DNA from: Dysidea avara
Taxonomy: Eukaryota > Porifera > Demospongiae > Dictyoceratida > Dysideidae
Direction: 5' to 3'
Length of the DNA: 64,000 nucleotides
Assembly (NCBI RefSeq): GCF_963678975.1
Contig: NC_089281.1
Coordinates: 25,648,765 to 25,712,764, forward strand
Shown: positions 36,005 through 51,000 of the stretch, in pieces
Numbering within the stretch: position 1 is the first letter of the stretch
Layout of the letters: every line of letters starts with the position of its first letter
Made by a program: the position numbers and the translations under genes
Notes under the pieces: generated by a model
Told to the model about the DNA's origin: nothing
Database searches by the model: none
What the model saw: the letters and a program-made list of their open reading frames with translations, nothing else

Positions 36005-39000
36005 TCAATTGTTCTCCAGACTGGCAGCTAGTGCCTGAGCAGCCCTCACAACTTCAGTAGCTGAGCTGATGACCTTTTCAGTGTAGGCAGCCATATCTTG
36101 TTGGTCTGACTTTTGTACTTCAGTCCTCAGACACTGACTGGCTAGTACCATCTTACGCAGTGACTCTTGAACCACACTGGATTTAGGTCTCTGTAGAAAA
36201 TAGACAAATTGTTGGTATATATAGCTGGAAAAACGCATCTCTAAAAGGCTACAAAGAGATTTTGAGATCATTGTTTACAGGGTGTTTATCCTATGCCAAA
36301 GTCACTACTCCTATACACCTATACATAAACAGCATATTGTTCTGCAAAGTAAGAAATGTTTATATCTCAAACAGTATGCTGGTCTGTAAAGCTCTATAAT
36401 AATTCATGCAATATGTATTGTTATCCCACACAATTTTGTCTGGTAATGCAAATGGCATTAGGTTGTTTGGATACCAATTCCTATAGAATCATGAACCACG
36501 ATAGTGGGTTCATAATAGGGATTGCCCATATTTTTTTGCAAAAATCCTAATAGAATGTACACCTAAAAACCACCTTGAAAAAGCATCCTTCAACTCAAAA
36601 CAACCCTCTAGTGGTTCTTTGCAATGAGTATGGTCCACTAGTAAGTATCAAGTGAAAAGGAAACAGTATGTGTATTTCAGACAATACTGAAATTAGCCAT
36701 TTTGTTCATATTATAATATTATTATTCTTTCATAGACATAACGAAGTGCAAGGAGAATCCTGGGATAAAAAGTAGCAAGGCTTTCTGAATGCATCATTGT
36801 GCGTGTCCATGACCTATTTTTGATTTCGTTTTCAGATGGAAACAGCCCAAACCAGGCCGTTTCTTCTTGCCAAAACACCATTATGCATGAGAAGCCATAC
36901 AAGATCATGCTCAGAGTTAAGTTTTTTGGTGTGTGCTGCTTGTGGCTAATAGAATCAGTCTTTATTAAACTCAGTATAGGTCAGGAAACTTAATCTGTGC
37001 TAAAATTCGCTCCGTGATTATTGTACGTGGGCGGGTTATCCAGATACTCTAAGAGCAGTCAAGTAAATACTCTAATAATGCAGTTAAGTGTATAACAACA
37101 ATCCTTGCACTGAATTTGACAGCTAGTAAAGGCACCAGTAGTGTAAATTGTACCTCATTAAGCGCATTTTACAAATTCCTGTTTAAATATTTATAATCTA
37201 CTTAGCCAAGTGCATTCTGTAGCAAAGTTTCAGCCTCACATGCCAATAACTTTCGGAGTTACAGCCTTACAAAGTAGCAACAACAGAAAAATCGATTTGT
37301 ACAGCAAGTATTTGGAAAATAAATTACAGGTGCTTACTAAAACGGTTGTAACTTACGAAAGGATGGACGTACTGGGCTGAAAGTTTCACCATCGTGTTTG
37401 CCATGAATAGGGGAATCATTTACTGGGTAAGTTTGTTCTTTTATTGCCTTTCTTCACTGGATACAAAGGCGGAATTTGTGAAGAAAAATCAATAGCGTAC
37501 GATTGCTTCGACGGGACATAAACAAATACGTCACACAATTTTGCCAGTCGTATCCACCAGGTGCAAACGCTTTCCTCTAGGATGATCAGACAGCAAAGTT
37601 AAAGCGACCTTGGTGTTACTAGAATGACTATCCAACAAAGAGTCACTATCATGCATGTTGCTGTTTTCCTGCACTATCATGAGTGTTGTGCTGAACTGTT
37701 CTCAAGGGGTGACACACGGGCACTCACTGTAAGTATGTGTCGGGTTTTTGCAGATCCGGTCACATATATATAATATATAGAATGATTTAAAAACTTCAAT
37801 TAAGTGCATGGGTGAAAGCAGGCACTCGCTAAATGGGAATTGTATGGCTTCTTTAGAAACCACCTTAGCACCACAGTCTAGTCTTATAGCAACTCCATGA
37901 GCCACACCCACTTATCGAATAGTAAGTTACTCCGTATGTGGAACTATGCACATTTATCAGTAGGTATGTTGCCGTCTGTAGGTATGCCTGAATCCCTGTC
38001 TATGGATTAAGTGGAGCCATCCCCACTGTACAAAGGAAATGTTTGTACAGTACTAACAGGAAACATGTTTTTGCTGTCTGTATATTGTGGAACCATGCTA
38101 ACTCATCAAATAAAATAAACCTGTTTTGCTACCACAATATGCAGGCAAATTTTCACAGTATGAAACTTTCACAGTTATATTACCAAAACAGGATTTTTCA
38201 CAATTGAATTTTCACAGATCACGGACCTCAAGTTTTTGCAGTTTTCATGGTTGAAGAGTTATCAAGCTCGTGTTGCACAATGATTATGAGATAAGTAGTA
38301 TATATGTCACATAATTTTGAAGATATATTAGTAACTAGCAAGGACATACTTAAGCACTAGTCACATGACATCATCATCTATTTGCCAGTAAATATACTGA
38401 AGCTTTGACAAACTGAAGCCTTCTAAAAGTGAATTCAGAGTCTCAGTCAGAATCTCTACTAAGGCTCGATAAGCTTTATGGCTTTCCAGTTTGTTTGTGC
38501 ATGACTACAAACATCCTGCTCAGCTAACTTTTGTAAATCCACTTTAATACATTTCTATATATGCAATTCACACTTGATCCGAATATTCCATAAAGCGGGT
38601 CAGACCCAGATTACCCACACACAAAAAAGTGACCAGGATGACCCGACCCAATTTTAAGCCTGATGGTGAAGTTATGCAAATGGCACCTCAAGTTTTTGCA
38701 GTTTTCATGGTTGAAGAGTTATCAAGCTCGTGTTGCACAATGATTATGAGATAAGTAGTATATATGTCACATAATTTTGAAGATATATTAGTAACTAGCA
38801 AGGACATACTTAAGCACTAGTCACATGACATCATCATCTATTTGCCAGTAAATATACTGAAGCTTTGACAAACTGAAGCCTTCTAAAAGTGAATTCAGAG
38901 TCTCAGTCAGAATCTCTACTAAGGCTCGATAAGCTTTATGGCTTTCCAGTTTGTTTGTGCATGACTACAAACATCCTGCTCAGCTAACTTTTGTAAATCC

Positions 39001-42000
39001 ACTTTAATACATTTCTATATATGCAATTCACACTTGATCCGAATATTCCATAAAGCGGGTCAGACCCAGATTACCCACACACAAAAAAGTGACCAGGATG
39101 ATCCGACCCATTTTTAAGCCAGATGGTGAAGTTATGCAAATGGCACCTCTTTCAAGTAATGCATAGTGTCACAGCAAGTTTGTCATCCTAGATAGTAACG
39201 TTTAGCTTTCATTCCTGGACCATATGTAATAAGCAACATACAAAGACCATGATACCAGCATTGAAACCGGGTCACTACTACTGACCTGGATGGCCCACTG
39301 ACCCAGATTTAGTAGATTAATTAAAACTGAGGCATGCGCCAAGAGATACGCTTTGGGTGCTCAACTAGCACGCTTAGTTAAGTAGCTACACAAGTAACCA
39401 TATAGAAACTAATCAGGTAAGTTTTATAACTAGACAGATGCTGAAAGCATTGTGGGGCGAGCCTGATATTAAAGTAATTACAAATAGCTAGCTATTTAAT
39501 GCAACCAACCAAACATACAATGACAGTTAAATGAAATGAATGGTTCTGATCAAATCAATATTAAAATTTAAAAATATTACTTGAACCCTTTAAACTATTA
39601 AATGAAACAAATACTATGGTTGGCGGAAGCTGTGTAAATTGAGGTGTGATGATCCACCGTGCACACACTTACAAACCTTGCAATTGCTTATCTTTCTTCA
39701 TTGGTTTCCTAAGTCTGTCACACTTTCTTCTTTTTCTGAGCCTCTCCTCTTTCTTTCACTTGCAGTTTCAATACTTCTTGGTACATTGCTACCGATTACA
39801 CGAGAACATGCCACATGCCACGTGCATGAGAACCGTACATGGCAGTTGATGGATTTCTGTGTTCTTTGTTACGTGACGGTCCACAATTCACGGTCGAATC
39901 AACTACCGCCAGTGTGGGGCTTGCTCAGGCTCACCCCCAATTAACGATCCGTGGTTCCACAGACAGTACGACACATTTTTTTGCACACTGCACTGCTAAT
40001 TAGCGTGGTACCTCACACATTACCAATATTAAAGTGGGAATGACTCATAAAAGAAGACTATGACACATACAATAACAATTGATTATGGGAGTGGCTCCAC
40101 ATAAGCCTACAGACAACAACAGACATGGATTTATACAAATCTAGCTCAAATGCCACAGGCAGCAATTCTGATAAGTGGGTGGGGCTCACAAAACAAGCTG
40201 GGCTACAGCAGGACTGGACTATAACCATAAATAGACTTCTACATTTTTACATGATTAATTCATATTACACATGATCCAATCCACTGTATAACTCTGTAGA
40301 CCTGACAACATGTGACCCAATTGACCCGACCCACTACTCCAATGAACAAAGTACAATTATTATAAACTCCATATATACTGTAAGACAAAAACAGTTTTCA
40401 TACAACAATTACAAACACACTGACCTCAGGGAACAATGTCGCTAGTTCACTGACAGCTTGTGCTACTCCAAATGTGTATTCTTCAAACTTCAGTACAATC
40501 TGATTCCTACACAAGACACAATACAGTTGCACTAACTATACTAATTCCTCCATAACAAATGTGACACTGTAACAAGCTAGCAGTGAAAAACTTAGTGGAC
40601 AAAAATTTCATGAATCTGAATAGGTATCAGATACCGTATGATCCAAAATTATGGAAGGTGAAAATACTCACGAATTAGTGTTGCATCGCCCACTAAACTG
40701 CATAGCACTAGCTTGTAGGTTAGTGTGCAGGAGTGTAGGTATTGTTTTAGTACATTACTATCCTTTAGTATAAACTAGGGGTGGGTGGCGTTGATCAATA
40801 TCATACCACAGTAGTTTAATTATAAATATTGCGGTGTTACTAAATACCCACTACATATGTATAAGCTTCCATTGCATCAATAACCTCATTGTAATGCTTA
40901 CTCTTCAAGTGGGAAAACAAATTGGACAGGGTGACAAATAGCACTCCATATTTGACTGGTCTCCCATTAGTACCTTTCTAGTACTCCCATGTTATGCTCT
41001 TTGCTCCACGCTCGCTAACAAGTTCTGCCATAATACTGTTTAAATAATTTGAAAACTGGTGATTTCTGGTATTCTCCCGGTATTCTTGGTATGTCGGTAT
41101 GCGGTATTACTAAATGTTAAATATTTAGTGATTCAGTTTTAAAAATACACCATATGAGAAATTTTGGCGTGGAATTAAAATTGGCGGATGCTTACAAAAT
41201 CACCAAATTATAATCTTGCCATTAGTGTTTCTAATATTTTAACGGATTGAACAGGTGCAACTTTAAGCAAGGAGCAAGGTGGTGTATCTATATGTACTGG
41301 AGGTCAGCCTACGGTTATAACCAAACAATTCTACGACTGCCTGTATAAATAACACAGATTAAGGAGGTCTTATACAAGTATAGTGAAGCAAAGATACCGC
41401 TTACGGAAGATACACCTTGAGAAACACGCAACGAAGATCATAACTAGCTACTTGGCATGGACAATCATTTCATTTCCTTTTGTTACACTATCGTGGAGAT
41501 TCTCCATGAAAGTCTCTCCAGTATGCAGGCTAATGAAGTAAACATACATACATCTTTGTAAACGAGAAGTCAACTATACAATTTGCTACCACGCGGGACT
41601 TCACTTTGCATTTCATCAAATTAAACTCTTGCCAAATACAAATTATTAAGCAAACACCAAACATTCTGCTCGCCAAAATTTCTGCTTATACGGTATTGCA
41701 CAACAACTAAAAATTGGTATATTTCCCACCCCTAGTATAAACTTTAAAGCTTAGCTTTGTACTAAGTAAAGCATTTCACTGTAGCTAGATTACAAAGCTG
41801 ATCTGTGATAGTGGTACATCGATAATGTGAACAGTTATCAGAAACCCTACATCAGCTGTACTTTAGCATATCAGCATTGGCATGAAGCAAAACAGCAGCA
41901 GATACAATACAATCTAGTGTGCACCTTGTCATAGATTAGATTTCAACACTACCATTAATGTTAAAATGTCGTTTTTGTTGTACTACTGCCACTGCAAACA

Positions 42001-45000
42001 TGCTGAACTGGCCTTTACAACCAAATTTATCCAGAAATTTATAGAAGCACAAGTACGCATCTGCACATATCGGATCAACTACATTTATCAGTTTATCCAA
42101 TACTAGCACTGTACGGCGCAGGAGTTATGCTAGTATTTCATACATTCAGGTATTGTAATAGATTGGTACTGGTGCCCCGCCCTATAGGTCACTTGTGATT
42201 AAGGACATGATCATAGGCTGGTAGTTTGTAAAACAGTACACACAATTTGATCGAACAATTTCATGCAAGTCACTGGAATTATAAATTAACAAAATTGCAT
42301 CATGATAACACTTGTAAATTATTGATGACACATGTAACATAATTACCACTTAAATAACTTACTTGTCTTGACCCTTGGAAGCTTCCAACAAAGCATATAT
42401 ATTTGTAGTGATCTTTTTCACACATGCGTTAAGTTCCTCCTTGTTTGGTTCATCCGCTAATCACAAAAAGAAAGCTAATAAAATACTAAACAAGCAGTTA
42501 GTTTCTCAATATCATAAAAGGCATGCAAAACATGGAGTGGTATTCCATTACCATAGAGATATGTTGTTTTTTTAAAATATTGTACGGCATTCATCCATCA
42601 TAACTCTAAAACCAAACACACTAGTTGTATGAAGGAAAGCTTAGGAAAGCTTTTAGTGAGTTCAAGCCAAGCTAGAGTTGGAAGACGCGGAAGCCAGGCC
42701 AACCCTTGAACTCACCAAAAACTTGACATTGAAAGACATCATTATGCTTAACAGGCAAACTTAAAGCCAGCGTTAGGGTTGGATTCAGTTTTGAGGTTTT
42801 ACCAGGTGTAGCTAGCTAATATACAGGGGGGTGTACATGTACATTCTTATTGGTTCACATTTATATGGTACAAATTAAGAAAGATGGGTAGCTAGTAGTG
42901 GTGTAACATAGTGGTAGGACTGTAGCCTAATGTAGGAAGTCTCAGGTTCGATCCTTGAAAGTGTTGCATTTCTTTTTCGATTGGGACCCTTCTAAGTCAT
43001 ATTTTTAATTTCATGACTACTGTATGAGTAGCAGTGGCCTACTAAAAAACATCCACCTCCAGTCACATCGTGTTAGCAAATCCAAGATTTAAAATCTGCA
43101 AGTTCAAAAATCTTTTTAAGTTCTCATAGTGGGGACTGGAAACAATCATGTGTAGTTTAACTTAATTCATCATATCAACATACTACTGTTTAGTCTCCAT
43201 CTCCTTTCTAGCTCTTCTTTCTTCTGTCTCTCGTATGCTTTCTTTGCTAGGTCAACACGAGCATAAGGAAGATGAATAGCAGTAGTTTCTGATGTAGGAC
43301 TCAGTAGACTGTTTCGTTTTATGGGACTAGTTGGTAAACTTTCATTATCAGAAGGACTGCTACAGTGTTCTGAAGTTATACGCACCTCATCTTGTTGCTA
43401 AAAATAGTAACAGGGAATAAAAAGGTTATATATTTGGTGATTTACTGGTGTTGGTGATCTTTCCTCTAATGTATTGACTTCTGCATAATCTGCCGTGTCC
43501 TTGTCAGTAATGGCACTACAAACAGTGGTAAAATTAAGTCTAGTTAGAAGATGAATGGTTCAACTTACGCATATCCAGAGTCACTAACTTTTGGTACTCT
43601 CTTACCAGCTCTAAGTGCTTCTAACTACAATTAGACACAATATGTTCTATACATAGTAACACATTGCCATATTTGGTGTTTACTTCAGCTTTGGCTTGTT
43701 TGAGCTCCACTTCTAGTTGGTTGTTGATTTTTCTCAAAGCTTTTATCTCTCTTCCTCTCTCCTGGTATTTCTCAAGTAGAGTGGTGTATCCTTCCTCTGA
43801 ACCAAGTACTGGTGAGGGTATCGGCTCTTGGTATGGTAACTGTTAACAAAAAATGCTACATCAAATATGCAAACACATAACACTAACAAGTAGTATGCAC
43901 ATACTCTGGTTGGCATACATATACCAGCTGTGGGGGTAGGTATAGCAGCCACACAAACAGTATGACTGACAAGAGGAGGAATAAGAAACGGGCAGCAACA
44001 GAACCCTGTTAACTGTGATTGGTGTGGCTTCAATTACCCAAACTGTATGTATTAACTGATGAGAAGATTACACGATTTCCTTTCTACATGTTCATATAAA
44101 TTCGTGGAGACACTCACCTGTAACTGTATGGCATCACTGCATATCATATAAATGTGTAGTAGAAACTTTTGTGCAAGTCACTTATTTCTTATTGTTACAT
44201 ACTTTGCTTGCTACTCTGAAAATCAATTAACAGGTAAAGTGTGTGAGTATTGATTGTTTGAGGTTGGAAGTGTGCAAGTGAACCCAATGGTTTTGTATTG
44301 AATAAAATGTTGAACCTCTTTAGTTACTGAAATACTAGCTTAACAGTGATGACAACTCTGTGGAATGGTACCTGCTCTTCTAGTTGGACATGGCTGACGG
44401 TACTAATGGCCTTTCAGGGATATCACCATTGAACTTCTTTTCCAATGGCTATATATAAGCTTCTATTGTTTCATGTCATCCAAGAAGCTTAAGCGAAGGC
44501 TTTGGGTCTCTTCTCAGATCCATAACTGTTGAGGTTTTACCAGGTGTAGCTAGCTAATATACAGGGGGGTGTACATGTACATTCTTATTGGTTCACATTT
44601 ATACGGTACAAATTAAGAAAGATGGGTAGCTAGTAGTGGTGTAACGTAGTGGTAGGACTGTAGCCTAATGTAGGAAGTCTCAGGTTCGATCCTTGAAAGT
44701 GTTGCATTTCTTTTTCGATTGGCATTTATGTGATATTGATTCACAAATATTTAAAGTTGCTGAAGTGTAGTTATTTATGGTAGAACAATAAACCCTATAT
44801 TATTTGTAGAAAACACTGAGGATTCTGAAATAGCAAAATTTATATTTTTGGGAAAGGCATTCATTAAGAAATTTATGAGTGTTAGTAGTATTGGTTTTGG
44901 AAACAGGACATTTTTGTGTGGATGACAACAGACACAACTTGATTACTTTACCCCTTGCACATGTGAGGGATAAAAATGCAACTTCTCTATGTGTTCTAAA

Positions 45001-48000
45001 AAGGTAGTGTAGGGAAGTGGCTAGAGCATCGGCCTAGTACTTGAACGGTTCCAGGTTCGATTCCCGGTTAAGCCAAGTTTCTGTGCTTGTGTTTCCTTGA
45101 GCAAGAAACTTTAATCACATTGTTCCAGCTGCATCACATTAAGTGCACAGACATCCTCCTGTGGCTTACCAGTTATGCCCTAGGAGGATATGCTATGTAC
45201 AAGGATGCACACAGCACTGGCCAATGGGACAGCAAGCAAAAAAAAAACAAAAATATAAACTACAGCAAGAAAAAAAAATTATGTATAAACATTTTTTTAA
45301 ATTAATGAAAAACCACAAATTATGTATATAAACCATTTGATATTTCATAACTACCATTAAAACCACAAATTATGTATATCAACCATTTGATATTTCATAA
45401 CTACCATTAAAACCACAAATTATGTATATCAACCATTTGATATTTCATAATTTTAATAACTCATAATTTACTACCATTGTCATTTTTTGGTTATAACAAC
45501 TAATTACCACTATCATAATTTTGAGTATAATCATATTACAATGTTGAGTATTTATCATCATTACATTACTGGACTGTATCAGTTGGTGCCTATGTGTAGT
45601 TGAATTGAAGTGTGCAAAGTAATCATCTCTTGTTAAGATAACAGGTACTACTATAGAGGTCTGAGGTCTAAAAATCGTGTATGACACTTTATAAATTGTG
45701 TGTACACATCTTTACATGTCAATTATTGTTCTACTGTAGCAACTATATGCACTTATTAAATCTTTTGATTGCTGATGCTTCTTCACTGATGACAACAAAA
45801 AGTATTCCATTACAAGTTCCAAGAATGGATCAACCAGAAATTGGAAGAGAAGAGGTTAGTGTGATTCTCTGTGTGTAAACTTACAAATGAACTCACCTGG
45901 TGAATTTCTATAAATGTATTACAGTGAAATACAATACCATGTGATGTGTTTACACTATGTACTGACTACATGATACACATCCGTTTCTGTAGGAATTTTA
46001 TGTCATTGTATGTATATATGTCACTTGTATCCATGTTACCTTGGGTACTGTATCAGACTATTCTCAACTGATCAGTTCACCAATTTCCATTTACCAGTTC
46101 AGGGAGGTACCATTAGGACCACATATACACAACAACTCATCACAGTTGGAGGAACATAACATGTCCATGAAGTGTACTGAGACTATTGTAGTACCAGTTG
46201 AACAGGAAACATGCTCAATAGGAGAATTAGTGACTGGGAAAGACAACTATATAACTACTCTATCTTCTATGTGTGAAATAGTTGTAACTGTTGTACCAAT
46301 GCATAAATAACAGTAATTATGTGATAACAAAAACGGAGATGGGAAATTTTGATGAAAAAAAAAACCTTGGCGAATCACTGTGTGATTAATAAACTTGGCA
46401 AAAAAATTCGGTAAACACAGTATGGTAATCATAACTTTAGCCAGCTAATCGTACCAAGGCTTTGCGATTACTCATGCACAAGTAATTTCTTACAGTGATG
46501 ATGCTCTCATGCCCATGCAGCACACAGACGTGACAAGTGAATCACCTCTCAGATGGTGCAAAACACAAGACTACTTTTGATTGAACATCATTTGAACATT
46601 GCTCAGAGTGTAAATTGTGTCCAGGCTGCCTACAAAGGCTATTAACAACACTAGACATGTTCCAACTGACAAAAGGAAGTATTCTGTAATGTTTTGTTGG
46701 AGAACTGAATGGAATAATCCACTGTAGTAGTCTCATACATTTGATATACATGTATCGCACATCACTGATCAACACACACGCATGCACGCACACACAACAT
46801 ACCTCAGTGTCAGGAGGAGGAACGGCTGCAGGAGGGGACAATGTTGCCGCCTTATCTATAGCCACCTCATCATAATCATGTTGTGGCATCTCTGTATCAT
46901 AACTGGGTACCTTAGTACCAGTCTCATCACCTGAGGAGAAGATGTGATAACAACCAATCAATATGTCAGACAAGAAATTCAAGAATTCACATATTTAACA
47001 ATACATAAAGATTTCTATATTATATGAACACTATGCATAGATAGTTGTTACTGTGAGATAGAACTCATGAAAAACACAGTATAAGGAAGTAAAATCATTT
47101 GTTAATCTATCAGTGTTCAACAGTTACCATCATGTACTGTATGTGGCTATAGTCCCTAAACTCCCTAACACAGCAGTCACTATTACAGTAGTAGACCCTC
47201 AAGTTATCCAAACTCAAGCAAAAGTGAACTGTTTTAAACCAGTTATTTTATATGTAGAGTTACAATTCAAAATACCTATACTCCCAATACTCTATCTGGA
47301 CAATTACTGTACTTGTGATAAACGGAAGAGGGGAGGGTACGTCAGCTGTATTGTTTGTTTATCCAGTTCAAAATGTTTTACGCTGTATACAGTATATCAA
47401 TATATGAGTTTTACACCACCAAAATAAATACTGATGTGCTTTTTACAAGCCTACACTGACTGCTTCAATTTGCACAATTCAATCACATAAAACTTTCTGT
47501 GCTGACAAAATAGCTGAGAATCATTTCAACACCAGTGAGTAATATCACATGTACGAGAATCTGTTCCTTTTTTTAACACTTATAACATGTGTGTATTTCT
47601 ATTCACAGCTGCATGGTATCAATCCAATACTGATGCACATAAGTAGAGCTAATCAGTTTAGGTTGCTAAAGATGACATACTCTAATAGAGCAGTTTAAGC
47701 ACATCCAAACAAGTAGTTAAGATACATTTTCTTCCACTATATAGCTTTTGTATTCTACTACTGCATCAAGCCATCTCAAGAAGCACTTTTAGGACCGTTT
47801 TGTGAACAGCCATTAGACTGTTTCTTTTTTTATTGCTGTATAGTGCTATATAGCTTTAGCATAAGGCTTTGTACCACTAAACTTTTTTGCTAAAACCAAC
47901 CTTTCCTTAAGACGGTTGGTTACCTACCTGTAGATACTGTACGTCCAACCAACTCAACTTTTGGTCATGAAGGTAATGTTGAACTTCTATTTATGTACAT

Positions 48001-51000
48001 AAAATGAAATTAGAGAAGAGCTACAACAAAGTGACTCACCACAACAGTGTGTGTCAAGAGACTAATACAGCATGAGGTGAAGCCAAGTGCTGTAATACCC
48101 CTGAGTGCTATAATTCTTTGCACATACACACAAACGTAGGTAGTGCTTATGCTATTGTAGTAGGAATGATTTGGGCTAACTTGATATGTGGAGTGCCAGC
48201 TTTGTAAAATTGTTCCATGTAACGAAGGGAAATTACGGGTACACAAAAAAATTACATTACTTTAAACACACTAATGTGTATACTGACACTATAGTCTATC
48301 TTAGCAAGGCAACTACTGATGAAATTCATGTCAAGTCAAAACTAACTAATAAGAGTTTAGCACTGACAAAGAAATAAACATGTTTAACGATGTATAAACT
48401 AAATCCCACAATCACTTGTCATGTGCTGTGGTATATAAATAAGTTCGGTAACAACAATGGGAGATTCAACAAGGAAGATGGACTGGATCCTCCAACAACT
48501 ATGACCTCTATCTGAAATGACATCACGGAATAAAATGGCCGCCAATAGTAGGGGGACTTTAATATTTTCGAGTACAGGTGCCTATGGAGAAAATTTTTTG
48601 ATCGATCATATTTCTGCCGAGATAGAAGATACGGAGCTCTAACTATCAGGTATGGTTATAAATAATATAAGGATGAACTTACACTATAGTCGAAATTTAC
48701 GATCAAAAAGCTTCCAAAAGATGCGTAAATGATTCATTCTAATGTCTTATAACCATACTTGTTGGCTGTAGCTCCGTATCTCTTTTCTCGGCTGAAATAT
48801 GACCGATTAAATTTTTTTCTCCATAGGCGTCTGTACTCGAAAATATTAAAGTCCCCCTACTATTGGCGGCCATTTTATGTTTGTGACGTCATTTCGGATA
48901 GAGGTCATTAACATATAATTTTTGAAAAGCTTGATACTATCACATGGGCTTGCTAGTACCAACTTGTTTGTGTGCACATGTCACATGTGCATGCATGCAC
49001 AATACACACACTGAACATACCAGCATTAGATGCACTTAATGTTTGCCGTCTCTTAGTATCACTCAGTATATCAATTAACAACTGCCGAAAGTCTGATGCA
49101 TCTAAAGTGGCAAGTTTCTGTCTGCCCTGATTTCTCAACGGTGTTAGTAATGGATTAACAGGAAGAAATGCTACAGAACTTTGTTGTTGCTGCGTAGTCA
49201 GCCACACTATAACAATAGACAAAAAATACATCAACACCCAGTCAACTCAATGGCACAACTGTATTGTTACATAATAGCAGACTGTGCACCTAAAGTTCAA
49301 CAAATGAAATATACCTTAAATGACAGAAAAGGAAATTACTAAAACAACATTTAAAAGATGATAAAGCATAGCTACATGGAAATGATTAGCCATGTATTTT
49401 TCAAATACAGAGTAGTCAGCAAAGAATTTACTTAGAAATAGTCAATTGAACTTTGCATACTCACACAACTTTAGATTGTATAGAGTGTAGCAGATAAACA
49501 AGTAATGTTAAGGTGCTTAATGGAAAAATCTCTTACAGGAATCTGTTTCTCTACGATCCACTTCATCATAAATATCAGCAACCAGTTCCTCAAACAGTTT
49601 ATTACTCAACTAAAAGGAGGAGAAAAACTAGTACATACATTCCTACCTGCTTTTACATGTACACACAAAAGTATGAGTATACACGTTTACTAGTGGATTT
49701 AATGGGCTTCAATTTACAGTAACAAACTGGCCATCCTTAAAATCAATGTAAAATGCATTAGGTTATGCTGTAATGTATATTCCTTTAACAATTTGGCTTT
49801 ACCCATCCATGAAATTTATAGTCCTAACAATAGCGCACACGTCATATGGCCTCTGAGTACACCTTGTAAGCCATTAGACATGAAGTAAGCCCAAAATTGT
49901 TGACTTTGAATTGGTCACTGAATGGAGAGTGAAGTGGTTGTCCATTAGATATCTGGACCACCAAAAAATAATGGCCAATAAAAATTCTGCAGCAATATAC
50001 AGATTGGACAATATGAAAATGACAAGCAAGTGCATTAAAGCCAAGTCACTGTAAACTGGTTAATACACCACACATGCTAACTACTTGAAGTTTTCAGTAT
50101 GAGGTATATGTTTACAGTGAATGCTTAAGACCACGATATTTGTTTAAACACAAATCCGAGAAAATTAAACAAAACAACTCTCGCACAATCAGAGTTTTCT
50201 CCCTTTTTCATTGGATAATACAAATAGCAAAGTGAACACTATGTACATAAACACCAAACGCTTAGTCTAGGCTAGTTTGTTGGATCCCTCTCTTTCACCA
50301 GTCTCATGTAGTATTTGAAGTAAATTTTCACATCACTAAGTCTCCACACAAATGTAGCTGGTCAATGGAGTCTGGGTCCCTGGGCTCACTGTACTAGAGG
50401 TTCACCATGCAAGATAATTTTGGTCCCAAAAAGTTTCACATAATAGAATACAGACACTATTATCAAATTCACTTCTTGTAGCTTAAGTAGTTCAGTTGAC
50501 AGACAAACTACTCAACAAATTGCTAAATTGGTCAACTATTAATCTTTAATTTAGCGCACTAAGTTGTCACCTTGCATGTGAATTAACATTTCCTGATTGT
50601 CCTTGAAATCCCCAATAGCATACCACCGTACAATAAAACACTACTATACACAGATACACATAGCAACATTGCCCACACAAGCATACACACTTACACACCT
50701 CTTTTAGTTTGATAAGAGCATCAATGGCACTCTGGGCTGGTGGTGAAAATGGTTTATCAGGTTTGGGTATCAGGTAGTGCTCCCCGATATTATGTTGTGG
50801 CTTTCGATTACACAGAAAGAATGACAACTTATCAGATAACTCATATTGACACTCGATCAGTCTATCTGCTAACTGGTGATGTCCGGCAATTCTAAAATAA
50901 GACAAACAATATTAACACTTGACAGTACAACACTTAACAATACCAATGCAAAGGGATAATGTCTAGGCACACATGATAGCTAACAGGACACATAAAACAA

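Noticed and set aside
43743..44033. Whole 96-codon frame as a separate gene
   Set aside because: Parts of it correspond to two GIT exons (44012-43905 and 43839-43684) with the short intron read through.
45311..45450. CRISPR-like array
   Set aside because: The repeats are head to tail without unique spacers, in a eukaryotic intron.
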